Assembly (NCBI GenBank): GCA_947471985.1
Contig: CANIZL010000002.1
Span: forward strand, 89,044-153,043
DNA length: 64,000 nt
Direction of reading: 5' to 3'
From: Verrucomicrobiota bacterium
Lineage (GTDB): Bacteria > Verrucomicrobiota > Verrucomicrobiia > Limisphaerales > UBA9464
In this document: piece after piece, positions 25,292 through 34,586 of the stretch
How positions within the stretch are numbered: the first letter of the stretch is position 1
Layout of the letters: each line of letters opens with the position of its first letter
The notes under the pieces: generated by a model
What the model saw: only the letters and a program-made list of their open reading frames with translations
What the model was told of the DNA's origin: nothing
The model's database searches: none
Made by a program: the position numbers and the translations under genes

Positions 25292-26436
25292 GCGTGGGCG
25301 AGGTCGTCGTTGGTCACGCGGTGTGTCGGGGTCGGGCGGCCGGGGCGGAAATGTTCAGCGTGTTCCAAGCGGGCCTGCAGCCCCGGGTGCCGCGCCGGCA
25401 GCGCCTGCACGGCGGCGACCACCACCGCATGGAGTTCGGCGGGATCGGCTTCGGCGCGCAGGTTGAGAATGACCTGCCCGGCATCAGCCGGACCGTCCAG
25501 GGTCAGGCTCAATTCCGGCACGTAATCACTGCGCACCAGACTGACGGCCGCGATATCGCCCAGTCCTTCGCGCGGATTGAACGTCATCTTGAGGTGCGCG
25601 ATCTCCGCGTCCCCGACGCGCTGCCGGATATCCTCGGCGAGACCGCGGAGCAGTTCATTGGCATCGAAGCTCTCCGGAGCACTCAATTCGATGGTGGCGT
25701 TCAGCCAGCCCAGGAGCGCTTCGCCTTCGGCGTAAAGATCGTAGTCGACCGCCATCATGGGCCGATCCACAGGGCGGGCGGCGAGGAGATGCTGGAACCA
25801 CGTGTCCATGCCCGCACCGGTGCGGACGGAGACCACGAGGATCTCCTTGCCCGGGAATTCCTCGCTCAAGCGCCGATGCAGTCGCTCCAGGCGCGGGGCG
25901 TCCAAAAGATCGGACTTGGTGATCACCAGCAGGTCCGCCTCTTCGGCCTGCTTGCGCCAGATATAGAGAACCTTGTCCGAGAATTTTCGGGCCGGGGCCA
26001 GACCGAAGACCTGTTCGGCGCGGACGGGATCCACCAGGACACTCAGCGGGGCGATGCGGAAACGATCCCCGTAAATCCGGCGCAAGGGATAGGTGACGGT
26101 GGCGACCAGATCGGTGCAACTCCCCACCGGTTCCGCCACGAAGGCATCGGGCCGGGTCGCGGCATCGAGCTTTTTGGCGGCGTCCACGAGCGAATTGAAA
26201 CGGCAGCAGAAGCAGCCGCCAGAAATTTCCTCGGTGACAAATCCCCGGGCGCGCAGCATGGCGGTATCCACGAGGTCACTGCCCTGATCGTTGGTGATCA
26301 GACCGACGCGCAACCCCGACTGGACCAGGCGTTGCGCGAGGGCGGCGACGGCGGTCGTTTTGCCGGCTCCGAGAAAGCCGCCGATCATGAAATAGCGGGC
26401 GTCCGTGGGGGACGGCGGGTGGGTCGGAGGCTTCAT
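25288..26436 (-). CDS. CobW/COG0523-type GTPase
   Basis: 382 residues. P-loop GGFLGAGKTT (residues 19-28), the metal-binding GCFCC motif near 75, a Walker B-like region LVDPV, and the NKxD-type TKSD near 173. The C-terminal half has the beta/alpha domain of COG0523 proteins. These GTPases insert or traffic metal (Co, Zn, Fe) into target enzymes. The ATGA overlap with the lipoyl-carrier gene upstream and the 4-bp overlap with the Cys protein downstream make it a specific chaperone candidate for the operon's metalloproteins. It is not near cobalamin genes. Confidence 0.85.
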   Translation of the reverse strand: MKPPTHPPSPTDARYFMIGGFLGAGKTTAVAALAQRLVQSGLRVGLITNDQGSDLVDTAMLRARGFVTEEISGGCFCCRFNSLVDAAKKLDAATRPDAFVAEPVGSCTDLVATVTYPLRRIYGDRFRIAPLSVLVDPVRAEQVFGLAPARKFSDKVLYIWRKQAEEADLLVITKSDLLDAPRLERLHRRLSEEFPGKEILVVSVRTGAGMDTWFQHLLAARPVDRPMMAVDYDLYAEGEALLGWLNATIELSAPESFDANELLRGLAEDIRQRVGDAEIAHLKMTFNPREGLGDIAAVSLVRSDYVPELSLTLDGPADAGQVILNLRAEADPAELHAVVVAAVQALPARHPGLQARLEHAEHFRPGRPTPTHRVTNDDLAHA

Positions 26437-26897
26437 ACGGCGGCTTCGTCAGACTTCTGCTTTTCCAGAATACGGTCAATGGTCACATCCAACAAGTCCC
26501 GATAACCTTCCATGGAGAGGCAGCGGACATCCGGGGTGCCATCGAATTCGTATAACCAACCGTCCTCGTACGGACTGCGGGCAAGGCGATCAAGATCTTC
26601 CCGCAGGGCCGGATTGCCCCCGGCGAAGGTGCCCTGTCCCACGCAATAGAGATCGCTCAAGGCCTTGAAGCCCTCGATGGATCCGAGGATTTCCCCCGGT
26701 TGAATGGGCGCGCCGACGGGTTTCTCGAATTGAACATCGACCAACTCCCCGAGCATGCGCAGGGCGAATTTGGTGAAGCCCACCCGCCATCGCCCCGCCG
26801 CCGCCGGTGCCAACCAGCAATGGGATGGGGAATAAAGGTGCCCCACCGGTAGCTGGGTCACGAACGTCGCGCGCTTGTAGAGGATTGTGGCGGGCAC
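26433..26897 (-). CDS. GcvH-like lipoyl carrier protein
   Basis: 154 residues from a GTG. The hammerhead lipoyl fold is recognisable: HLYSPSHCWLAP, then GELVDVQFEKPVGAPI and the hairpin SIEGFKALSDLY with Lys 78 as the expected lipoylation site. It resembles glycine cleavage H protein, yet no gcvT/gcvP is nearby and it heads an isoprenoid operon. A carrier for an intermediate, or a relative of sulfur-oxidation lipoate-binding proteins, is possible. First gene of the operon; the divergent cysteine desulfurase starts 93 bp away. Confidence 0.75.
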   Translation of the reverse strand: MPATILYKRATFVTQLPVGHLYSPSHCWLAPAAAGRWRVGFTKFALRMLGELVDVQFEKPVGAPIQPGEILGSIEGFKALSDLYCVGQGTFAGGNPALREDLDRLARSPYEDGWLYEFDGTPDVRCLSMEGYRDLLDVTIDRILEKQKSDEAAV

Positions 26898-26990
26898 GCT
26901 GAAAGTTTTAGGAGTGGAGAGTTAAGGGGCGCTTTATTCTGTCGCCATAAAAATCTCGCCGGCCACACCCGCCGGCCCACAGATTGCCGG

Positions 26991-28175
26991 GTGCGCTATT
27001 TCGACCACAACGCGACGCATCCGGTGTCGGCGGCGGCACGAACTGCCTGGATCGACGCCGTGGAGCGTTTCCCGGCCAATCCGTCGAGCCCGCACCGACT
27101 GGGTGCGCGGGCGGAGGCCGCCCTCCGGGGCGCCCGGGAGCAACTGGCCGGGTGGCTGGGTTGCTCGCCCTTTGATCTGGTCTGGACCTCCGGTGCGACG
27201 GAATCCAATAACGCCGTTCTGCACCACCTGGCGCAGTCGGGCGACGGGGACGTCTGGCTGTCGGGTATCGAACACCCCTGCGTCCTCGCGGCCGCCCGAC
27301 GCTGGTTGCCCGGTCGGCACCGGTTCATTCCCGTCACCCGCGAGGGGGTCCTGGAATGGGACTGGTTGACCGAGGCGGTTCGACGAAATCCACCCCAGGC
27401 GATTGCGGTGATGGCGGCCAACAACGAGACCGGGGTGCAGCAACCGTGGGAGGCGATCCGGGAATTGGCCCGGCGGCACGGGGCGGCTTTTTTTTGTGAT
27501 GCCGCCCAGTGGTTGGGCCGGCTGCCGGCGCAGGGGCTGGGCGGGTGCGATTTTGTCACGGGTTGCGCCCACAAGTTTGGCGGTCCGCCGGGGGTAGGTT
27601 TCCTGAAATGTCCGCCCGGATTCCAACCGCTGATTGTAGGCGGACCCCAAGAGGACGGCCGGCGGGCGGGCACCGAGAATGTTCCCGGCGTGTTGTCCAT
27701 GATCGCCGCGCTGGCGGAGCGCGAGGCGGCGATGGCCCGCGGCGAAGGGGTCCTTCGCGGAGCGTGGCGGGATGCGTTCATCGCGGAACTTCAGCGGGCC
27801 CTGCCGGCGGTAGTGGTGGTCGGACAGGCCGCTCCACGTCTTTGGAATACGGTGGCGGTGTTGATGCCCGCTGCGGCGGATTGCCGCCGCCGTTGGGTGG
27901 TGAAACTCGACAAGCTCGGCTTTGCGGTATCGACCGGCAGTGCGTGCGCCAGTGGCAAGGAACAGCCGTCGCACGTGCTCGCGGCGATGGGCTTTCGCGC
28001 GGAGGAAAGCGATCGGATGCTCCGTTTTAGTGCGGGTTGGGAGACCGGACCGGCGGATTGGTCGCAGTTGCTCGAGGCCATCCGGCTCACCGCGCGGGAA
28101 CTTCTACCGCTCGATGGAGATTCATTGGATCCATCGGGGACCCGGGCGCCTTCGGAAGGGCGGATGCGGACGTGA
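26991..28175 (+). CDS. Cysteine desulfurase (NifS/IscS-like)
   Basis: 394 residues from a GTG. Class V aminotransferase fold: YFDHNATHPV at the start, SGATESNN near residue 65, HPC near 90, PLP Lys in CAHKFGG near 195, and the persulfide Cys in STGSACASGK near 320. It would release sulfur from cysteine for Fe-S cluster or lipoyl assembly. It is divergent from the operon of Fe-S, radical SAM and lipoyl-carrier genes, which all need such sulfur, so co-regulation is plausible. The last 89 bp overlap the convergent GIY-YIG gene. No iscU follows. Confidence 0.85.
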   Translation: MRYFDHNATHPVSAAARTAWIDAVERFPANPSSPHRLGARAEAALRGAREQLAGWLGCSPFDLVWTSGATESNNAVLHHLAQSGDGDVWLSGIEHPCVLAAARRWLPGRHRFIPVTREGVLEWDWLTEAVRRNPPQAIAVMAANNETGVQQPWEAIRELARRHGAAFFCDAAQWLGRLPAQGLGGCDFVTGCAHKFGGPPGVGFLKCPPGFQPLIVGGPQEDGRRAGTENVPGVLSMIAALAEREAAMARGEGVLRGAWRDAFIAELQRALPAVVVVGQAAPRLWNTVAVLMPAAADCRRRWVVKLDKLGFAVSTGSACASGKEQPSHVLAAMGFRAEESDRMLRFSAGWETGPADWSQLLEAIRLTARELLPLDGDSLDPSGTRAPSEGRMRT

Positions 28176-29040
28176 CCGTGGGTTGACGATGGGCGGCGGA
28201 TTTGCGCAGGAAACGTTGGAGGGATTCCAGATGCTCCGCCCAGAAGGTGACGTCCAATGGGGTGGCGGCCGGGGGACGGAAGGTGGCGATCCAGTCCACC
28301 AGGACCACGCCTTCCCCGTCGAGGGCGGTGGCCAGCCGGGTGCTGATTTCGGCCGTCGATAACGTTCCTGTATCCGGTGTGGCCAAGGTCACGGCCGCGG
28401 GAACGCGGCCGTGGATCCAGCCCGCGGGCAGGGCCACCATGCCAGCTTCCGGATGGAGGGCGCACCACAGCAGGCGACTGAGTGCTTGCATGAACTCGAC
28501 CACGCCGCCGCCGTAGGGACCGCGCCACGGACGATCCTCGGGCGGCACTTCACCCACCCCCAATTGCAGAGGTCCGGTGCCGCTGGACCAATAAAAATGC
28601 CGGGCGGGCGCGGGCCAGACCCCGGCGCGATTGAAACGGGGCTGCAGGGAACGAATCAAGCGGGCTTCCTGCTGCAAGGCCGCCGCCTCATCCTCACATT
28701 CCACGATCTCGATGCGCGCCACTGCATTGAGCAGGCGCAGGCGTCGGGCGGGCACTTGTTCGGGGTTGGCCAGGCGATAACTGGCGAGTCGCTGACGCAG
28801 GTTGCGCGCTTTTCCCACATAGACGACCGCTCCTTGGGCATCGTGCATCAGGTACACGCCGGGTGTGGTGGGCGCATTCCGAAAGAACGCCCGGCCGAGA
28901 GTCGCCTCGAGCGGACGGGGATCGGGAAAAAGCAGTTGCTGCTGGCGCGGCACGGGGGAAGCGAAGCCGATGGGAGCGGGACGCCAAGGGAATCCCGGAG
29001 GATCCGGCCCATGGCCGAACCGGCCTTGCCCGGCGGGCAT
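28087..29040 (-). CDS. GIY-YIG nuclease-domain protein (UvrC N-terminal-like)
   Basis: 317 residues. A GIY-YIG domain starts near residue 50: PGVYLMHDAQGAVVYVGKA, then LRQRLASYR and the Glu in LQQEARLI. This is the 3'-incision half of UvrC or a Cho-like protein; the UvrB-binding, RNase H-like and HhH parts of UvrC are absent and the remaining 180 residues are unassigned. Start uncertain (GTG at 28953 would be closer to the domain). The 3' end overlaps the convergent desulfurase gene by 89 bp. Confidence 0.7.
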   Translation of the reverse strand: MPAGQGRFGHGPDPPGFPWRPAPIGFASPVPRQQQLLFPDPRPLEATLGRAFFRNAPTTPGVYLMHDAQGAVVYVGKARNLRQRLASYRLANPEQVPARRLRLLNAVARIEIVECEDEAAALQQEARLIRSLQPRFNRAGVWPAPARHFYWSSGTGPLQLGVGEVPPEDRPWRGPYGGGVVEFMQALSRLLWCALHPEAGMVALPAGWIHGRVPAAVTLATPDTGTLSTAEISTRLATALDGEGVVLVDWIATFRPPAATPLDVTFWAEHLESLQRFLRKSAAHRQPTVTSASALPKAPGSPMDPMNLHRAVEVPAR

Positions 29041-29109
29041 TCACCCCGCAATTTATTCCCGATATCACCGTGGGCGGCGGGTCCAAGCGGCAAGAATCGG
29101 GGTGGGTGC

Positions 29110-30630
29110 GTGGGGACAGATACGAGCATTTTGCAACAATTGACGGCCGATCCGGATGCCCTGACCGGCTTCCGGGCCGACCCGGCGCGATTGCGGGCCA
29201 AGTCCCAGCTTCCGGACGCGGCCAATACCATCGCGTTGATTGGCGACGTGTTGATGATCGTGCTGGGAATGTTCCTCGGCTTCTGGATTCGTTTTCGTTC
29301 GGATTGGATTCCCATGCAGATTCCCTGGTGGAGCTCCGGCCCGGCCGACCCCGGCACCCCGATCACGACCTATTTCCGCTTGTTTTTTCTGGGCACGTTG
29401 TTGTTGCTCGTGACGTTCTTTGCGACGGATGTCTACAATCGGCAGAACCTGCTGCGATTCCGGCGCAGTATGAGCCTGATCGCCCGGGCATTGATCTTTT
29501 GGTTCTTCACTTATCTGGGGATTTCGCAGGTATTGAAGTTCACCCCGGATATTTCGCGGATTTACGTCCTCGCCTCGTGTGCGGCGTGCGGGGTGACTCT
29601 GCTCGGTTGGCGCTGGATCTTCCATCGCATGCTGCAACAGGAGAACATTGCCCGGGATCTTCGGCACCAGGTCTTGTTCGTCGGTTGGAGTTCCGATGCC
29701 AGTCGCCTGTTTGAAGCCATCAGCACGGATCCGTACCAGCCTTATCGACTGCTGGGTTGCATGCCGGTGCCGGGCACGGAGTTCACGGCCGATCCCCCGG
29801 CGGCGGCTCCCAAGATTGCGAGCGGGGTGGAATTGGGACGTCTGCTCGCCACGGGATACGTCGACGTCGTGATCCTGGCCGAGCCCGAGCCCACCACCGC
29901 CCAAGTCCTTTCGGTGGCGAATCTCTGCGAGCGCACGCACGTGCAGTTCAAGGTCATTGCCAGTTACTTCCAGATCCTCGTGTCCGCTTTGGAGCTCGAT
30001 ACGGTCAATGGCGTGCCCATCATGGGGGTTTCGAAGCTGTCGTTGGATCGGATCCATAACAAACTGGTCAAGCGGGGCGTCGATATCCTGGGGGCATTGG
30101 TGGGATTGCTGCTGTCGGCTCCGATTCTGGTGATCGGTGGCCTTTTGGTTTTTCTGGAGAGTCCGGGGTCGGTGGTTTTTGGTCAGGAGCGCGTGGGCCG
30201 ATTGGGTCGACGCTTTCGGATGTACAAGTTGCGCAGCATGCAGAACGGGGCGGATAAGTCGGATCACTTGAGCCAATCCACCCTGCGGGGCGATCAACGG
30301 GTGCTGCGGATCGGGCGGTTTCTGCGCCGCTGGAACATTGATGAGCTCCCCCAGTTTTGGAATGTCCTGAAGGGCGACATGAGCCTGGTGGGCCCGCGGC
30401 CGGAGCGGACGTACCATTCGGAAAAGCTCAGCGATCAGATCCCGCACTACCAGGCCCGGCACAATGCGAAGCCCGGTATGACGGGGTGGGCCCAGGTGCA
30501 CGGGTTGCGCGGCGACACCGATCTGGCGGAGCGGGTGCGGTATGATCTGTGGTATCTGGAGAACTGGAGCCTCTGGTTGGATCTGCAGATTCTGGTAATG
30601 ACTTTTCTCCAGCGGAAGAACGCCTACTAG
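29110..30630 (+). CDS. Polyprenyl glycosylphosphotransferase (WcaJ-like)
   Basis: 506 residues from a GTG at 29110. Four to five N-terminal membrane helices (about residues 40-150), a CoA-binding-like middle domain (150-290), a further helix near 335 (GALVGLLLSAPILVIGG) and the bacterial sugar transferase domain: GQERVGRLGRRFRMYKLRSM, DELPQFWNVLKGDMSLVGPR, KPGMTGWAQVHG. It transfers a sugar-phosphate onto undecaprenyl phosphate, the first step of exopolysaccharide synthesis. No other polysaccharide genes adjoin it. It is followed by a repeat-rich gap. Confidence 0.9.
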   Translation: MGTDTSILQQLTADPDALTGFRADPARLRAKSQLPDAANTIALIGDVLMIVLGMFLGFWIRFRSDWIPMQIPWWSSGPADPGTPITTYFRLFFLGTLLLLVTFFATDVYNRQNLLRFRRSMSLIARALIFWFFTYLGISQVLKFTPDISRIYVLASCAACGVTLLGWRWIFHRMLQQENIARDLRHQVLFVGWSSDASRLFEAISTDPYQPYRLLGCMPVPGTEFTADPPAAAPKIASGVELGRLLATGYVDVVILAEPEPTTAQVLSVANLCERTHVQFKVIASYFQILVSALELDTVNGVPIMGVSKLSLDRIHNKLVKRGVDILGALVGLLLSAPILVIGGLLVFLESPGSVVFGQERVGRLGRRFRMYKLRSMQNGADKSDHLSQSTLRGDQRVLRIGRFLRRWNIDELPQFWNVLKGDMSLVGPRPERTYHSEKLSDQIPHYQARHNAKPGMTGWAQVHGLRGDTDLAERVRYDLWYLENWSLWLDLQILVMTFLQRKNAY

Positions 30631-30837
30631 AGGCCAGGTTCACCAACCCGTGCGGGTCGTGAGGCGACGTTGGGCGAGCGTCCCGACCGGACCTCGGAAC
30701 AACGCGTGGACGCGTTTGGGGCGGGAGACAGCGGGTGGAAAACTGAGCCGGCCGTCTTGAACCCCGCCATCCCATCGCGATGCCGCGGGTGCGCCTCCCG
30801 TATTTCACGGTCCGTATTGGAACGGTGCGAAAACAGC

Positions 30838-30849
30838 GAGCCTGGCACC
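30838..30849 (+). repeat. REP-like motif copy
   Basis: GAGCCTGGCACC followed by GTATAAGTAA. Member of the dispersed motif set described in the findings. Confidence 0.45.
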
Positions 30850-31047
30850 GTATAAGTAATTTATGTTAATAAAGTTACGTCGGACTCCCCGACGGATTCG
30901 CCCACGGGAACTCTGAACCTGGGACGCGGGCGGATGGGCCGCCGTGCGACGCATTGCCGACCCTGCGATCCCGAATTCGGCCCGGGGAAAGTGCACTCGG
31001 GTCCCACAACTTTGAGCTTGGTCCGTGGTAGCAAACGCCGGAATAGT

Positions 31048-31059
31048 GAGTCTGGCACC
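31048..31059 (+). repeat. REP-like motif copy
   Basis: GAGTCTGGCACC followed by ATGTAAGTCG; about 210 bp from the previous copy in the same orientation. Confidence 0.45.
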
Positions 31060-31148
31060 ATGTAAGTCGATAAGGCCGATAGGCATACGTGGCCATCTTT
31101 GGGCCGATTGCTGCTGCGGGTGGGGCGTTTTTCCGGCCGGGGCGGGAC

Positions 31149-32405
31149 CTAGCGGGTGGCCGGGGTGGCGGGCGGACGGATTGGGTCGGGTCCGCGTTGA
31201 CGCTCGAATTGGCCCGGCGACTCCTCCCACCAGATCTCCGCCAGCCCGTGGGAGAATCGGGTCTCCCACGGCAGGTGATACGCCCCCGCCTCAAACCAGA
31301 GCAGGACGTCGCCAGCACGGACCGATCGGGGAAACGGTTTCCGGGTGAGCTGATCGAAGGCCATGCAGGTGGGCCCGTGGATCGCGGTCAGGGTGACCGG
31401 TCCTCGGCGTTGGGCGAGGGGTACCAATTCATGCTGTTCCCAGACGGAGAGCAGCGCGTGCTGGGTGCGACCGCCATCACAGATCAACTGCCGGACTCCC
31501 CGGCGCTCCTTGACGTCCAGCACCCGCACCGCCAGCACTCCGGAACCGGCCAGTATGGCCCGGCCATTCTCGAGCCAGATTTCCTCCAGACCGGAGAATT
31601 CACCGAGGGCCTCGCGCATCATGCGAGCCAACGGTTCATAGGTGGCGGGATTGTGTCCGGCGGAGAGGGATCGCCCACCCCGCCCCAACGTGTGCGCCGG
31701 TGGCAGTCCGCCGCCGACGTCCACACACCGGGGCCACCATTGGACGGACCGGCAGAATGCGGCGACTTCCGCCAACGCTTGTCGGTGGGCGGCCGTGTCG
31801 GAGAGATTGGTGCGCAGGTGGAAATGGAGGACCTCCGGCGTCAAGCCCGCCCGCTGCAGTCGCCGCAGGGCCAGCGCCGCCTCGTCCGGGGTCAGGCCAA
31901 ACTGGGTGGGAAAATCCGGTTGCTCGGGATCAAACTCTGCGGCGGTCAGCAACCGCAGGCCGGTGCGCCAGCGATGGCGGCGAGCGTAGGGCAGCAAGGC
32001 GGTCAGTTCGGCCAGGGAATCGAAATTCACCCGCATCCCATCGGCGCAAACCGCGGGCAACCAGTGGTGCTTGGCCGGGCCGTTGATCAGGACCTGGTCG
32101 ACGGGAAAACCGCATTCCCGAACGAGTCGCCACTCGGATTCGCTGACCACTTCCGCCGGCCGACCCTGGTTTCGCCACCAACGGAGCTGAGCCGCCAGCG
32201 GCTGGGTTTTAGTGGAATACCAATGGGTGGCGGGGCGACCAAAATTCAGCGCCTCAAATCGCTGCAGGATTTCGGCCACCGGGGCCGGGGAAAAGAGATA
32301 AAACGGCGTGGTGGCCCCGGCGGTAAGCGCCTCCCGTACCCGGGCGCGCCAAGCGGGAATGACGCCGGGCGGATGACCGAAAACCAGGGGACGTCCAGAC
32401 GGCAC
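31149..32405 (-). CDS. PLP-dependent decarboxylase, fold type III
   Basis: 418 residues. Orn/DAP/Arg decarboxylase family 2: PLP Lys in HWYSTKTQPL near residue 67, His in LHFHLRTNLSD near 197, glycine-rich VDVGGGLP near 228, ENGRAI near 290 (usually EPGR), GPTCMAFD near 350 with the catalytic Cys, and FEAGAY near 377. Substrate could be a basic amino acid or carboxy-polyamine; the family is also used for siderophore or D-amino-acid steps. It stands alone, with the LysM gene 20 bp upstream on the same strand. Confidence 0.8.
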   Translation of the reverse strand: MPSGRPLVFGHPPGVIPAWRARVREALTAGATTPFYLFSPAPVAEILQRFEALNFGRPATHWYSTKTQPLAAQLRWWRNQGRPAEVVSESEWRLVRECGFPVDQVLINGPAKHHWLPAVCADGMRVNFDSLAELTALLPYARRHRWRTGLRLLTAAEFDPEQPDFPTQFGLTPDEAALALRRLQRAGLTPEVLHFHLRTNLSDTAAHRQALAEVAAFCRSVQWWPRCVDVGGGLPPAHTLGRGGRSLSAGHNPATYEPLARMMREALGEFSGLEEIWLENGRAILAGSGVLAVRVLDVKERRGVRQLICDGGRTQHALLSVWEQHELVPLAQRRGPVTLTAIHGPTCMAFDQLTRKPFPRSVRAGDVLLWFEAGAYHLPWETRFSHGLAEIWWEESPGQFERQRGPDPIRPPATPATR

Positions 32406-32425
32406 AACGGGCGGTTCCGATCGGG

Positions 32426-33133
32426 TTACTTGACGATCGGAATGTTGATCTTCTGGTCGACCTTCAGCTTCTTCGGATTCAACCCGGGATTCGCAGCCTC
32501 GAGTTGGGCCATGCTGGTTTTCAGCCCGTATTGCTTGCGGTAGGCGATGAGAATCTCGCTGACCGTCTCATTGGGTTTGACGACGTGTTCGTAAGAATCT
32601 GCCGGGAGATCCACGGGGGGTTTGGTCGCCTTGGATTCCGGCTTGGGTGTTTTGGTTTCCCCTTTGGGAGTCTTGGGCTCGGTCTTGGTGCCGGACTCGC
32701 CGGATTCGGTGGACGGACGCGGGCTGCGACGTTCCGTCGGGTAGGTTGGCGCGGGGGGCGGAATCACCACCGGCGGGGCATCGGCGAACTTCTTGAGGGT
32801 TTCGAAGATCCGCTTGCTGTCGCTCGCCCGGCTGTTGTCGACTTGTTCCACCTTGTTATTGAGAACCTTGAGTTGATCCTGGGTGACGAGGTCGCGGGTG
32901 AGGGCGCCGTTGGCGCGTTTCAGCGATTCGGTATCCCGCTGCGCCTCGGCGAGGCGGGATTCCAGAGCGGCGACCCGTCGTTTGAGCAGGTCGATCGCTT
33001 CCGCTTGGTTTTCGACGTTCTGCCGGAGAATGAGGATATCCTGGGCATCCACCTCGGCGGCACGCCCCGCGGCGGGGGCGATGGGCAGGAAAACTCCGAC
33101 GGCAAGCAGGACACTGACAGCGGCACGCTTCAT
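32426..33133 (-). CDS. Secreted coiled-coil LysM protein
   Basis: 235 residues from the ATG at 33133. Signal peptide (VSVLLAVGVFLPIAPAAG), a coiled coil at about residues 30-110 with regular heptads (QNVENQAEAIDLLKRRVAAL), a Pro/Thr/Lys-rich linker, and a C-terminal LysM domain (EHVVKPNETVSEILIAYRKQ ... INIPIV) that binds peptidoglycan. The order recalls YbgF/CpoB-like or envelope-spanning proteins. Unknown role at the cell wall. Confidence 0.75.
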   Translation of the reverse strand: MKRAAVSVLLAVGVFLPIAPAAGRAAEVDAQDILILRQNVENQAEAIDLLKRRVAALESRLAEAQRDTESLKRANGALTRDLVTQDQLKVLNNKVEQVDNSRASDSKRIFETLKKFADAPPVVIPPPAPTYPTERRSPRPSTESGESGTKTEPKTPKGETKTPKPESKATKPPVDLPADSYEHVVKPNETVSEILIAYRKQYGLKTSMAQLEAANPGLNPKKLKVDQKINIPIVK

Positions 33134-33397
33134 GGCCCGCAGACTAGAGAGACGGACTCCCGGCGCAAGCGGGGAGGCCCACGTTCCGTCATCGAAAACG
33201 GGACCCAATCCCGAAAATACCGGGTCATCCCGTCGCCGAAGGCCCGGTTTCGGCCCAAAATTCGCGGTTGACCCTCTGCGAAATGAACGTATCCTCGTAT
33301 CTCGATATGTGAATGCGATGGTTTATTCGCCGCCTCCCGGGCGAACGGACCCCTGATTCACGAACAAAAAGTTACACCGAAATCTGTCCTCACCCAC

Positions 33398-34579
33398 ATG
33401 AGCAACCGTTTCATTTTTTCGTCCGAATCCGTCGGCGAAGGGCATCCCGACAAAGTTGCGGATACCATCTCGGACGCCGTTCTGGACGCCTGCTTGACGC
33501 AGGACAAGTACAGCCGCGTCGCCTGCGAAACCTACGTGAAATCGAACGTCGCCATCGTCGGCGGCGAGATCACGACCAAGGCCAAGTTGGATTTCGTCGC
33601 GCTGGCGCGTGAGGCGATCCGCGAGATCGGGTACGTGAATGATGACGACGTGTTTCATGCGGACCGCGTGTTCGTGAACGTCTATGTCACGCAGCAGTCG
33701 CCCGACATTTCCCAGGGTGTTGACGCCCGGAAGGTCAAGGGTAAGAAGACCGCCGAGCAGGGCGCGGGTGACCAGGGTTTGATGTTCGGTTACGCGAGCG
33801 ATGAGACGCCGGAGCTGATGCCCGCGCCGATCATGTTCGCGCACCATCTCGGTCGCAAGCTCACCGCGATCCGCAAGGCCGGCAAACTCGCTCCGTGGTT
33901 GCGGCCCGATGCGAAGTCGCAGGTCTCGGTGGTTTATGAGAACGACCGCCCGATCGCGATTTCCAACGTCGTCATCTCCACGCAGCACGCCGAGAGCGCG
34001 CCGCACTCCCTGATCGAAGAGTTTTGCATCGAGGAAGTCATCAAGAAGGTCCTGCCCAAGAGCCTCCTGACCCCGAAGACGCAGTACTTGATCAATCCCA
34101 CCGGCCGATTCGTGGTGGGTGGTCCCCAAGGCGACACCGGTCTCACGGGCCGCAAGATCATCGTCGACAGCTACGGTGGCTACGGCCGTCACGGCGGCGG
34201 GGCGTTCTCCGGCAAGGATCCGTCCAAGGTGGATCGTTCCGCCGCGTACATGGGTCGGTATGTCGCGAAGAACATCGTGGCCGCCGGTCTGGCGTCCCGC
34301 GCGGAGATCCAGTTCGCGTACGCGATTGGTTACCCGAACCCCGTCAGCGTTTATGTGAACACCTTTGGCACCGCCAAGGAAGGTCTCACCGATGCGCAGA
34401 TCACCCACGCGGTGGAATCCGTGTTCAGCTTCAAGCCCGCGGACATCGTGAAGCAGCTCAACCTGCTCCGGCCGATCTACGGCAAGACCACGAACTACGG
34501 CCACTTCGGCAAGAGCGACAAGGACCTCACCTGGGAAGCCATCGACAAGGTCGGCGCCCTGCAGAAGGCGGTCCGTTAA
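33398..34579 (+). CDS. metK: S-adenosylmethionine synthetase
   Basis: 393 residues, the standard length. It makes SAM from methionine and ATP. Motifs: [20 protein letters not shown] at the N-terminus, [12 protein letters not shown] near residue 120, and the [19 protein letters not shown] loop near 265 that closes over the active site. Followed after 115 bp by ahcY, so the two enzymes of the methyl cycle form one transcription unit. The gap can fold (see 34587-34675). Confidence 0.97.
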   Translation: MSNRFIFSSESVGEGHPDKVADTISDAVLDACLTQDKYSRVACETYVKSNVAIVGGEITTKAKLDFVALAREAIREIGYVNDDDVFHADRVFVNVYVTQQSPDISQGVDARKVKGKKTAEQGAGDQGLMFGYASDETPELMPAPIMFAHHLGRKLTAIRKAGKLAPWLRPDAKSQVSVVYENDRPIAISNVVISTQHAESAPHSLIEEFCIEEVIKKVLPKSLLTPKTQYLINPTGRFVVGGPQGDTGLTGRKIIVDSYGGYGRHGGGAFSGKDPSKVDRSAAYMGRYVAKNIVAAGLASRAEIQFAYAIGYPNPVSVYVNTFGTAKEGLTDAQITHAVESVFSFKPADIVKQLNLLRPIYGKTTNYGHFGKSDKDLTWEAIDKVGALQKAVR

Positions 34580-34586
34580 TTGACCG

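Larger units (their letters stand above)
30631..31148. other. Gene-free region with REP-like motifs
   Basis: About 520 bp without a convincing gene. It carries three copies of the motif GARYCTGGC(ACC): an inverted partial copy at 30633-30641 and direct copies at 30838-30849 and 31048-31059. The two direct copies share flanking similarity (TATAAGTAA and TGTAAGTCG after the motif). Confidence 0.5.

Noticed and set aside
33209..33397. SAM riboswitch upstream of metK
   Set aside because: I looked for SAM-I/II-type core sequences and strong hairpins and found none that fit.
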